18,014 bases of DNA from UBA9547 sp044349205. GTDB taxonomy: Bacteria; Bacteroidota; Bacteroidia; Cytophagales; UBA9547. Shown piece by piece: positions 1-6,785 of this stretch. How positions within the stretch are numbered: position 1 is the first letter of the stretch; every line of letters begins with the position of its first letter. Below the pieces are notes generated by a model. That model saw only the letters and a program-made list of their open reading frames with translations, did no database searches and was not told the DNA's origin. Both the position numbers and the translations under genes were made by a program. The stretch lies in contig JBIKRJ010000027.1 of assembly GCA_044349205.1 (NCBI GenBank), forward strand, positions 1-18,014. Direction: 5' to 3'.

Positions 1-334
1 CACCAAACACCACAGTATGAGCCAAATGGCAATAGCGTCCGTATGCCGCAAAACTGTCGGCAATCTGAATCGCAAGTTCGCGCGTGGGAGTCAAAATCAA
101 GGATTTAATCGGCTTTTTTCCTCTTTCTACAGGTGGTTTGGCATGCAAAAGCTGAATGATGGGAATGGCAAAAGCAGCGGTTTTTCCAGTACCCGTTTGC
201 GCACAACCCAATAAGTCGCGGTGTAGGAGCAAGGAAGGGATGGCTTGTGCTTGAATGGGGGTGGGGGTGGTGTATCCTTCTGCTTTTAATGCGTCAAGAA
301 TGGGTGGGATAAGGCCTAAATCGTCAAATGTCAT
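1..334 (-). CDS. DEAD-box RNA helicase, N-terminal part (cut by window edge)
   Basis: This is the first 111 codons of an ATP-dependent RNA helicase that reads leftward off the window. Such enzymes unwind short RNA duplexes in ribosome assembly, mRNA decay or cold adaptation. Visible motifs, in order, are a Q motif (F3 and the TPIQAQAIP stretch at 25-33), Walker A / motif I AQTGTGKT at 45-52, and motif Ia PTRELAIQI near residues 83-91. The DEAD box itself lies outside the window. The ATG at 334-332 is the natural start because the Q motif begins directly after it. The short N-terminus resembles the RhlE-type branch, but the C-terminal tail that separates RhlE, DeaD and others is missing, so no symbol is given. 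It is transcribed in the same direction as sucAB but is separated from it by a terminator and 303 nt. Confidence 0.93.
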   Translation of the reverse strand, partial: MTFDDLGLIPPILDALKAEGYTTPTPIQAQAIPSLLLHRDLLGCAQTGTGKTAAFAIPIIQLLHAKPPVERGKKPIKSLILTPTRELAIQIADSFAAYGRYCHLAHTVVFG

Positions 335-392
335 TGGGGGTTGGTAATGGTATAGTAACAAAAAAATAGCTGAATTCGCTATCAGGGTAATA

Positions 393-400
393 CAAAGATA
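393..400 (-). promoter_or_regulatory. Candidate -7 box for the helicase gene
   Basis: Read on the minus strand this is TATCTTTG, an exact match to the Bacteroidota -7 consensus TAnnTTTG, 58 nt before the helicase ATG. No TTG or TTTG is seen at the expected 17-23 nt further upstream, so the promoter is only half supported. An 8-nt degenerate match can arise by chance in AT-rich DNA. Confidence 0.35.
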
Positions 401-473
401 GTTAAATTATTCTCAATGAGATGATTGCGCTTTTGGTTTGTGTATCCGACGCAAGAACTAATCTTTGGAGCAA

Positions 474-504
474 CGTCAAAATTCCGTATTTCAGCATTTT
501 GACG
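474..504. repeat. Inverted repeat, 9-bp arms
   Basis: The arms CGTCAAAAT (474-482) and ATTTTGACG (496-504) are perfectly complementary around a 13-nt loop. No T-run follows on either strand, so it is not a standard terminator. It lies upstream of the helicase gene and downstream of the sucB terminator. It could be an operator or an RNA hairpin in a long helicase leader; the sequence does not decide between these. Confidence 0.55.
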
Positions 505-579
505 AATAAATAAGGTACTTATTTTCGCAAGTATTAATTTCACCTATTGGGTTCATTAATATAAAAAGGGTTTCTGACG

Positions 580-616
580 AAAAAAAAGCCTGCCAAAGCA
601 CTTGCTCGACAGGCTT
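580..616 (-). terminator. Intrinsic terminator of sucAB
   Basis: Read on the minus strand, starting 22 nt after the sucB stop codon, there is a 7-bp perfect stem (AAGCCTG / CAGGCTT) around a 17-nt loop that can itself pair further (AGC/GCT). The stem is followed by a run of eight T. This is the textbook layout of a Rho-independent terminator, and it marks the 3' end of the sucA-sucB transcript. Confidence 0.85.
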
Positions 617-637
617 CACATTGTAGTAATTTAAAAT

Positions 638-2164
638 TTACACGCCCAATATCAAACGGGTAGGGTCTTCCAGCAATTGTTTTACACGCACTAGAAAGCC
701 CACTGACTCGCGACCATCTATAATGCGGTGGTCGTAAGAAAGGGCGACGTACATGATGGGTTTTATCACCACTTGCCCGTTTACTGCTACAGGACGTTCC
801 ACGATGTTGTGCATGCCTAAAATAGCCGATTGAGGGGCATTGATGATAGGTGTAGAAAGCATACTTCCAAACACGCCGCCGTTGGTAATGGTAAAGGTTC
901 CGCCCGTCATTTCCTCGATGGTCAACTTGTTGTCGCGCGCGCGAGTAGCCAAGCGTACCACTTCCTTCTCTATTTGGTCAAAGCTCATAGCTTCGGCATT
1001 GCGAATGACCGGTACTACCAGGCCTTTGGGTGCCGAAACGGCAATCGAAACGTCGCAAAAATTGTTGTAGATGATTTCGTCGCCGTTTATTTGGGCATTT
1101 ACGGCAGGAAACTCTTGCAATGCCACGCAACATGCTTTGGTAAAAAACGACATGAAACCAAGCCCTACCCCGTGCTTCTCTTTGAAAGCATCTTTGTATT
1201 TGGCCCTCAATTCCATAATCGGCTTCATGTCCACTTCGTTGAAAGTGGTGAGCATGGCCGTTTCGTTTTTCACAGCTACCAGTCTTCTGGCTACCGTTTT
1301 GCGTAGCGCCGACATTTTTTGTGCGGTCGATTCTCTGTTACCTCCCATAGAAACCGAAACATTTTCAGATTTTACAGTTGGTGCTTGTACTTTTTGGGCG
1401 TTGGCGGCATCTTCTTTTGTTATTCTGCCATCTACGCCAGTGCCTTTCACTTCAGAAGAATTTATTCCTTTTTCTGCCAATATTTTGGCTGCCGCCGGCG
1501 ATGCATGACCAGCAGCATAGTTGACGGTTGACGGTTGACGGTTATCAGTACTTTCAGATGCCGACTCTGCTTTTTTACTGTCAACTGTCAACTGTGAACT
1601 GTCAACTGAACTTTCTTCTATTCTGCAAATAAGCGCTCCGATAGGCAATACATCGCCTTGTTTGGCCACAGTGCGCAATATTCCACTCGTTTCCGCATTC
1701 AGTTCGAAAGTGGCTTTGTCCGATTCCAGTTCACACAACACATCGTTCTGTTTTACCATCTCACCATCTTTTTTCACCCAATTGGCCAAAGTGACTTCGG
1801 TAATAGATTCGCCAACTGTAGGTACTTTTACTTCCAATACCTTTGGAGTTGACTGTTTCGTGTCGACTGTTGTCTGCTTAGTATTTTCTTCTTTTTTACT
1901 TTCAACCGTCAACTGCGAACCGTCAACTTTGGCTTCTGAAATCTTACAGACGATAGCACCTATCGGAACGGTGTCTCCTTCCTTGGCCACTATCTCCAAC
2001 ACTCCTGCCGATTCGGCATTCAACTCAAAAGTGGCCTTATCCGATTCCAATTCGCACAAAAGGTCGTTCAAAGCAACTGTGTCGCCCGATTTCTTGTGCC
2101 ATTTGGCAATAGTTACTTCGGTTATGGATTCTCCTACTGTGGGGACTTTTACTTCTAAACTCAT
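638..2164 (-). CDS. sucB: 2-oxoglutarate dehydrogenase E2 (dihydrolipoyl succinyltransferase), two lipoyl domains
   Basis: This is the E2 core of the 2-oxoglutarate dehydrogenase complex. It moves the succinyl group from E1 to CoA through lipoamide arms. Domains are lipoyl 1 (about 1-77, lipoyl Lys43 in SDKATFEL), linker 1 (79-108), lipoyl 2 (109-184, Lys150), linker 2 (186-216), the peripheral-subunit-binding domain for E1/E3 (about 220-255, with HASPAAAKILAEKG and GRITKEDA), and the acyltransferase domain (about 285-508). The active-site motif DHRIIDG has His479 and Asp483. At 508 aa it is about 100 aa longer than the roughly 400-aa single-lipoyl E2o of Escherichia coli, and the extra length is the second lipoyl-linker unit. 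Linkers carry heptanucleotide repeats rather than the usual Ala/Pro-rich sequence. The pairing with sucA favours succinyl over acetyl transfer. It starts 27 nt after the sucA stop, with no Shine-Dalgarno. Confidence 0.95.
   Translation of the reverse strand: MSLEVKVPTVGESITEVTIAKWHKKSGDTVALNDLLCELESDKATFELNAESAGVLEIVAKEGDTVPIGAIVCKISEAKVDGSQLTVESKKEENTKQTTVDTKQSTPKVLEVKVPTVGESITEVTLANWVKKDGEMVKQNDVLCELESDKATFELNAETSGILRTVAKQGDVLPIGALICRIEESSVDSSQLTVDSKKAESASESTDNRQPSTVNYAAGHASPAAAKILAEKGINSSEVKGTGVDGRITKEDAANAQKVQAPTVKSENVSVSMGGNRESTAQKMSALRKTVARRLVAVKNETAMLTTFNEVDMKPIMELRAKYKDAFKEKHGVGLGFMSFFTKACCVALQEFPAVNAQINGDEIIYNNFCDVSIAVSAPKGLVVPVIRNAEAMSFDQIEKEVVRLATRARDNKLTIEEMTGGTFTITNGGVFGSMLSTPIINAPQSAILGMHNIVERPVAVNGQVVIKPIMYVALSYDHRIIDGRESVGFLVRVKQLLEDPTRLILGV
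1519..1612. repeat. Inverted heptanucleotide arrays in linker 2 of sucB
   Basis: On the plus strand 1519-1543 holds AGTTGAC, GGTTGAC, GGTTGAC and a partial copy. Then 1580-1607 holds GTCAACT, GTCAACT, GTGAACT, GTCAACT and a partial copy to 1612. The two arrays are reverse complements of one another around a 36-nt spacer, so the element can fold into a long hairpin. It encodes the Ser/Thr/Val/Gln-rich linker after lipoyl domain 2. The copy at 1594-1600 has C in place of G on the coding strand, which removes an in-frame TGA. Confidence 0.85.
1847..1928. repeat. Inverted heptanucleotide arrays in linker 1 of sucB
   Basis: This is a second, more degenerate copy of the element at 1519-1612, offset by 321 nt (107 codons) on its right side. 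The plus strand has AGTTGAC, TGTTTCG, TGTCGAC, TGTTGTC at 1847-1874, then TTCAACC, GTCAACT, GCGAACC, GTCAACT at 1901-1928, with 26 nt between the arrays. It encodes linker 1, with the seven-residue period VDGSQLT followed by VES. Again the heptad that would place TGA in frame (1915-1921) is altered, to GGTTCGC on the coding strand. Confidence 0.75.
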
Positions 2165-2191
2165 GATTTTATTTTTATAATCAGTTAAAAA

Positions 2192-4927
2192 TTAGGCAAA
2201 GGCTTTTTTGACAATTTCTTCTTGTTCCTTCACGTGCACTTTGTTATAACCCGTAGCAGGCGACGCACTGGCTTTGCGTGCCGAAAGCTCCCAATTTATT
2301 TTTCGGTACACACGCAGTATGTAGCCCCAAGCTCCCATGTTTTCGGGTTCTTCTTGTACCCACATAAACCGAGCTCCTTTGTATTTCAAAATCAGATTGT
2401 CGAGTTGCTTTTCAGGAAGTGGGAACAGTTGTTCCATGCGTACAATGGCCACATCGTTTCGTTTTTTGGCTTGCTGTTCGGCAAACAAGTCGAAATAAAT
2501 TTTGCCACTGCAAACCAATACTTTCTTCACTTCTTTTGGTTTTACTGTCCAATCGTCGATAAGTTCGTGAAAACCACCACGGCTGAAATCTTCCAAAGAG
2601 GAAAGGCAAAGAGGGTGGCGCAAAAGCGATTTGGGCGACATGACCACTGCTGGTTTGCGGAAAGGCCACGCCAGCTGCCTGCGCAAGAAGTGGAAATAGT
2701 TGCTTGGCAAAGTAATGTTGGCCACTATCATGTTGTATTCCGCACACAACTGCAAGAAACGTTCCAATCGAGCACTAGAGTGTTCGGGGCCTTGTCCTTC
2801 GTAGCCATGAGGAAGCAATAATACCAAATTGTTCATGCGTTGCCACTTACTTTCGGCGCTGGCAACAAACTGGTCGATAATGACCTGTGTCCCATTGGCA
2901 AAATCGCCAAATTGCGCTTCCCAAATGGTAAGTGCGTTGGGAGAAGCCATGGCGTACCCATATTCAAAACCCAACACCCCATATTCTGAAAGCAGGGAGT
3001 TGTAAATACGCAACGTATTCTCTCCTTTTGTAACAGCGTTCAAGCTATTGTATTGTTCGTTGGTTTCGGCATCGAACAAAATGGCGTGGCGCGACGAAAA
3101 GGTGCCACGCTTCACATCCTGACCCGACATGCGAACAAATTTTCCTTCATTCAGAAGCGAACCGAATGCCAAAAGTTCGGCCGTAGCCCAATTCAGCATT
3201 TTGGTTTCTTTAAACATCTTTTTGCGGTCTTTCAACAAATTGTCGATCTGCTTCAATGGCTTGAATCCAGTGGGGACATTGCATAAGGCGTCGGCTATCT
3301 TGTCGATTACTTTTGGGCCGATGGCCGTTACAGGCGAAATGTCAAAATCTTCCGGTATGGATTTACGCATCGAAAGCCATTCTTCCTCCTGCTTTTGTGG
3401 TGCATAGGGAAGAGGCTTTTGTTTTACCAAATTCAACCTGTCTTGCAATAGGTTACGGAACTTTTCGTCCATGTCTTGTGCCAACTTGGCATCTACATCT
3501 GCACGTTCTGTAAGTTTTTTCACATATATCTCGCGCGGATTTGGATGCTTGGCAATGATGTTGTACAATTTTGGTTGTGTAAATTTTGGTTCGTCGCTTT
3601 CGTTGTGTCCATGACGACGATAACACACCATGTCAATGAATATATCTCGACCGAATGTTTGACGGTATTCTGCCGCCAATGACGCCGCAAAGAAGACGTC
3701 TTCCGCACTGTCGCCGTTCACGTGTAACACGGGTGCATCTATTACCTTCGCTACGTCAGTACAGTAGGTGCTCGAACGGGCATCTTCAAAATCGGTTGTA
3801 AAACCTACCTGGTTGTTGATAACAAAGTGAATGGTGCCACCTACGTTATAGCCATCCAATTTGGCCATTTGGGCAATTTCGTAAATGATGCCTTGCCCTG
3901 CCACGGCAGCATCGCCATGTATTAAAATAGGCAAGGCTTTTTTTGCATCTCCTTTGTGCTCATCGTCTATTTGTCCGCGGGTATAGCCCAATACAACTGG
4001 ATCAACCGCCTCCAAATGCGAAGGGTTGGGGGCAAGCTTCACACTAATTATTTTGCCCGAAAGCGTCTTTTTCTGGCTGCTGTAACCCATGTGGTATTTC
4101 ACGTCGCCATCTCCCATCGTAAGGTCTGGGGTAGAACCACCTTCAAACTCATTGAATATTTGCTCATACGTTTTGCCCAAAATGTTGCACAAAACATTCA
4201 ATCTGCCGCGGTGTGCCATTCCGATGACTACCTCCTCCACGCCTAGTTCAGCAGTGCGTTGAATGATACGGTCTATTCCGGGAATTGTGCTTTCACCACC
4301 TTCCAACGAAAAGCGTTTCTGTCCCACATACTTGGTGTGCAAGAAATTTTCGAAGATGACTGCTTCATTTAGTTTCTTCAGAATTCTTTTTTTGTCGTTC
4401 AAACTGGGTTCATAGGTAGGGTATTCCGTTTCCACCTTGGTTTGAAACCATTTCAACCTATCGGGGTCGCGCAAATACATGTATTCGAAACCCACTGTGC
4501 CAACATATATCTTTTTAAGCTTTTCGGTTATTTGACGAAGCGTGCCACCTTGAAGGCCTACGATACGGCCAGCCCAAAATTTGGTGTCCATGTCGGCTTC
4601 GCCTAACCCGAAATCTTCCAGATCGATGCGTGCCTTGCGGTCTTTACGTTCCCTTACCGGATTTGTTTTCGAGCGCAAGTGAGCCCTTCTGCGATACGCA
4701 TTTATGAAAGTGCGCACTTGGATTTCTTTTTCCAAAATAGTGTCTGAAGGTGCTTCGCCAGTCTTGGTATAGCCATCGTTTTCGCCATACTTGGCAAGTG
4801 AAAAATCGAAACCTTCGAAAAATTTTTGCCAACTGATATCAATCGAAGTGGGGTTTTCTTTGTACGATTGGTACATTTGGTCTATCACCACTGGGTCGGC
4901 GTTGGAGATGTACGTGAACTTTTCCAT
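2192..4927 (-). CDS. sucA: 2-oxoglutarate dehydrogenase E1 component
   Basis: This is the thiamine-diphosphate-dependent E1o, which decarboxylates 2-oxoglutarate and succinylates the lipoyl arms of SucB in the TCA cycle. Its 911 aa is the usual E1o length, without the fused E2 domain of actinobacterial enzymes. The N-terminal segment (about 4-40, with DPVVIDQMYQSYKENP) is the E1o tail that contacts partner subunits. Conserved blocks are GMAHRGRLNVL (236-246), NPSHLEAVDPVV (301-312), HGDAAVAGQG (337-346) with the Mg/ThDP-binding region continuing to VINNQVGFTT (369-378), and YRRHGHNESDEP (436-447). The ATG at 4927-4925 starts directly before the conserved N-terminus. It is first in the sucA-sucB pair. 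No E3 (lpd) or sucCD gene follows, so E3 must be encoded elsewhere. The gene is divergent from lptB across a 206-nt region. Confidence 0.97.
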   Translation of the reverse strand: MEKFTYISNADPVVIDQMYQSYKENPTSIDISWQKFFEGFDFSLAKYGENDGYTKTGEAPSDTILEKEIQVRTFINAYRRRAHLRSKTNPVRERKDRKARIDLEDFGLGEADMDTKFWAGRIVGLQGGTLRQITEKLKKIYVGTVGFEYMYLRDPDRLKWFQTKVETEYPTYEPSLNDKKRILKKLNEAVIFENFLHTKYVGQKRFSLEGGESTIPGIDRIIQRTAELGVEEVVIGMAHRGRLNVLCNILGKTYEQIFNEFEGGSTPDLTMGDGDVKYHMGYSSQKKTLSGKIISVKLAPNPSHLEAVDPVVLGYTRGQIDDEHKGDAKKALPILIHGDAAVAGQGIIYEIAQMAKLDGYNVGGTIHFVINNQVGFTTDFEDARSSTYCTDVAKVIDAPVLHVNGDSAEDVFFAASLAAEYRQTFGRDIFIDMVCYRRHGHNESDEPKFTQPKLYNIIAKHPNPREIYVKKLTERADVDAKLAQDMDEKFRNLLQDRLNLVKQKPLPYAPQKQEEEWLSMRKSIPEDFDISPVTAIGPKVIDKIADALCNVPTGFKPLKQIDNLLKDRKKMFKETKMLNWATAELLAFGSLLNEGKFVRMSGQDVKRGTFSSRHAILFDAETNEQYNSLNAVTKGENTLRIYNSLLSEYGVLGFEYGYAMASPNALTIWEAQFGDFANGTQVIIDQFVASAESKWQRMNNLVLLLPHGYEGQGPEHSSARLERFLQLCAEYNMIVANITLPSNYFHFLRRQLAWPFRKPAVVMSPKSLLRHPLCLSSLEDFSRGGFHELIDDWTVKPKEVKKVLVCSGKIYFDLFAEQQAKKRNDVAIVRMEQLFPLPEKQLDNLILKYKGARFMWVQEEPENMGAWGYILRVYRKINWELSARKASASPATGYNKVHVKEQEEIVKKAFA

Positions 4928-4991
4928 AAAACTAGGTGTGTCTTAGTGTGTTGCAATACTAAGATTATTTAAAAGAAAGTTAAAACTTTAT

Positions 4992-5007
4992 ATTCGCTTA
5001 TGCGAAT
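4992..5007. repeat. Inverted repeat ATTCGC-N4-GCGAAT
   Basis: Perfect 6-bp arms are separated by TTAT in the sucA-lptB divergent region, about 65 nt before the sucA start. The spacing and symmetry fit either a dimeric regulator site or a small hairpin in a sucA leader. No T-run follows. Confidence 0.5.
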
Positions 5008-5042
5008 GTACTAATTTTAGAAAACGAATTTTATAAGTTTTG

Positions 5043-5058
5043 CTTGTAATAATACAAG
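5043..5058. repeat. Inverted repeat CTTGTA-N4-TACAAG
   Basis: This is a second perfect 6-4-6 inverted repeat (spacer ATAA) in the same divergent region, starting 51 nt from the first. Its arm sequences differ from the first, so the two are not copies of one site. It lies about 40 nt upstream of the candidate lptB -7 boxes. Confidence 0.45.
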
Positions 5059-5095
5059 TCGTTTCTATTTCCATGTAACAAGTGGAAAGAAAAAA

Positions 5096-5114
5096 TAGAT
5101 TTGTTGTAGTTTTG
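5096..5114 (+). promoter_or_regulatory. Candidate -7 boxes for lptB
   Basis: Two exact TAnnTTTG matches lie close together: TAGATTTG at 5096-5103 and TAGTTTTG at 5107-5114. They are about 30 and 20 nt before the lptB ATG. No clear TTG -33 element lies 17-23 nt upstream of either, so the call rests on the -7 boxes and their position only. Confidence 0.45.
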
Positions 5115-5133
5115 GAAAAATTAACCTTTCAGC

Positions 5134-5883
5134 ATGGACTCGCCTTCAAAACTCACGCTTCGTTCAGAAAACCTTTACAAACTTTACAAGTCGCGTACTG
5201 TTGTAAACAATGTATCGGTAAATGTGAAACAAGGTGAGATTGTGGGGTTGCTTGGCCCTAACGGCGCCGGAAAAACCACCACTTTCTACATTACAGTAGG
5301 GCTAATAAAACCTAACCAAGGAAAAGTATTTTTGGAAGACGAGGAAATCACACAATTGCCCATGTATCGCAGGGCGCAAAAAGGTATAGGTTACTTGGCA
5401 CAAGAGCCTTCGGTTTTTCGGACTTTAAGCGTGGAGGAAAATATTCTTTCGGTTTTGGAAATGACCAACTTACCCAAAAAAGCGCAATTGGAAAAAATGG
5501 AAAGTTTGTTGGAGGAGTTTAGCCTGACGCATGTGCGCAAAAATTTGGGCAAAGTACTTTCGGGAGGCGAAAGACGACGAACCGAAATAGCAAGGGCATT
5601 AGCGGTTGACCCAAAATTTGTTTTGCTCGACGAGCCGTTTGCTGGTGTAGATCCGATTGCGGTAGAAGAAATTCAAGGTATTGTAGCGAAACTAAAAAAC
5701 AAAAATATCGGCATTCTAATTTCTGACCACAATGTGACCGAAACCCTTTCCATTACCGACCGTGCATACGTACTAGTGGAAGGAAAAATATTTAAATCGG
5801 GTAGTGCTGAAGAATTGGCCTCGGACGAACAAGTAAGAAGAGTGTATTTGGGCAAGCATTTTGAGCTGAAAAGAAAAATTTAG
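5134..5883 (+). CDS. lptB: LPS export ABC transporter ATP-binding protein LptB
   Basis: This is the cytoplasmic ATPase that powers lipopolysaccharide extraction from the inner membrane together with LptF, LptG and LptC. Motifs are Walker A GPNGAGKT (41-48), Q-loop Gln90, signature LSGGERRR (142-149), Walker B FVLLDE (162-167) and H-loop His199 in SDHNVTETL. The tail SDEQVRRVYLGKHFEL is the LptB hallmark that separates it from branched-chain amino acid transporters (LivF/LivG). At 249 aa it is normal size. The ATG at 5134 fits both the family N-terminus and the upstream promoter boxes. It is a single gene here; the partner permease genes are not in the window. It converges on the next ABC ATPase gene, with 8 nt between the stop codons. 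Confidence 0.93.
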   Translation: MDSPSKLTLRSENLYKLYKSRTVVNNVSVNVKQGEIVGLLGPNGAGKTTTFYITVGLIKPNQGKVFLEDEEITQLPMYRRAQKGIGYLAQEPSVFRTLSVEENILSVLEMTNLPKKAQLEKMESLLEEFSLTHVRKNLGKVLSGGERRRTEIARALAVDPKFVLLDEPFAGVDPIAVEEIQGIVAKLKNKNIGILISDHNVTETLSITDRAYVLVEGKIFKSGSAEELASDEQVRRVYLGKHFELKRKI

Positions 5884-5891
5884 CGCCATTT

Positions 5892-6767
5892 CTACTGCGC
5901 ATTCTCCAAAAATATTTCACGTAACGACCTTCTTTCCGGCACAAAGGCATTCACTTGCCCTTGTTGCATCAAATGTGCCAACAATTCGTTTGAAGAAATA
6001 GACTCCCAGGTCTGTATTCTGCTTTCGTCTTCTACTCTTTCCAGCACATCGAATATTTGGTTGGAAACCAGCGGAATATCTGTTCGAACCCTGTATCGGT
6101 TTACACTTTTATTCTGAAGTACTTGTTTCAAAGTGCCGTTCAAAACCAAATTACCTTGATGCAACATGGCCACATCGTCGCACAGCTCTTCGGCATTCTC
6201 CATTCGATGAGTAGAAAGCAAAAGGGTTTTGCCCGCCAGCTTCATTTCCATCATAATTTCCTTGAGCAATTCGGCATTTACAGGGTCAAAACCACTAAAG
6301 GGCTCGTCGAGAATGAGCAAACGGGGTTCGTGCAAAAGCGCTGCTATCCATTGCATTTTTTGTTGCTGTCCTTTCGATAAGTTTTCGACTTTTCTTACTA
6401 ATAGGTGTCCTATTTGAAATTTTTCGGCCCAATGTTCTATTCTTGTTTTGATGTCGCTTTTGTTTACCCCTTTCAGGCGGGCAAGAAAAACCAAATGGTC
6501 GTATGCGCGCATTTTGGGATACAAACCTCGTTCTTCGGGCAAATAACCTATGAGGGGCAAATGCGCTTCGGACAAGGCTTGGCCTTCGAACAAAATATGT
6601 CCAGAATCGGGCAAAAGAATACGAACCAACAAGCGCAATAAAGTGGTTTTACCGGCACCATTTGGCCCCAACAAACCAAAAATACGGCCTTCCGAAATAG
6701 TGAAAGAAACCTCACGCAAAGCCTGATGTCCTTCGTACTTTTTACTTACCTGTTGAAATTCTACCAA
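5892..6767 (-). CDS. ABC transporter ATP-binding protein, ABC-2/NatA type
   Basis: This is a nucleotide-binding subunit of an exporter-type ABC system. Walker A is GPNGAGKT (34-41), the signature is LSKGQQQK (130-137), Walker B is LLILDE (150-155) and the H-loop is His187. The stretch GYLPEERGLYPKM (74-86) is typical of NatA-like ATPases that pair with ABC-2 permeases. The C-terminal ~80 residues after the ATPase core are the variable domain of this group. The only usable start is TTG at 6767-6765: an in-frame TAG lies four codons upstream and no ATG intervenes. This start is 18 nt after the nuoC stop, suggesting co-transcription and perhaps coupled translation. No permease gene is adjacent, since the gene ends against convergent lptB, so the substrate is unknown. 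Confidence 0.88.
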   Translation of the reverse strand: MVEFQQVSKKYEGHQALREVSFTISEGRIFGLLGPNGAGKTTLLRLLVRILLPDSGHILFEGQALSEAHLPLIGYLPEERGLYPKMRAYDHLVFLARLKGVNKSDIKTRIEHWAEKFQIGHLLVRKVENLSKGQQQKMQWIAALLHEPRLLILDEPFSGFDPVNAELLKEIMMEMKLAGKTLLLSTHRMENAEELCDDVAMLHQGNLVLNGTLKQVLQNKSVNRYRVRTDIPLVSNQIFDVLERVEDESRIQTWESISSNELLAHLMQQGQVNAFVPERRSLREIFLENAQ

Positions 6768-6785
6768 GTTGAAAATAGTCTAAAA

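Larger units (their letters stand above)
335..637. other. Intergenic region between helicase and sucB
   Basis: A 303-nt AT-rich gap lies between the start of the helicase gene and the end of sucB. I see no coding region in it. It holds the sucB intrinsic terminator (580-616), a 9-bp inverted repeat at 474-504, and a -7-like promoter box for the helicase at 393-400. Nothing else structured is obvious by eye. Confidence 0.7.

Noticed and set aside
17..214. A 65-codon plus-strand open frame near the left edge
   Set aside because: It is antisense to the helicase N-terminus, whose Q motif and Walker A are clear on the minus strand.
1519..1928. A CRISPR array or minisatellite as explanation for the repeats in sucB
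   Set aside because: The unit is 7 nt with no regular spacers, the arrays are inverted, and they lie in an open coding frame.
1620..2164. Lipoyl domain duplication as an assembly error
   Set aside because: The two copies differ at many silent sites and at several residues, which a misassembly of one copy would not produce.
1662..2180. A 172-codon plus-strand open frame opposite sucB
   Set aside because: It lies wholly antisense to the lipoyl-coding part of sucB, shows no family features, and its openness follows from the codon use of the true gene.
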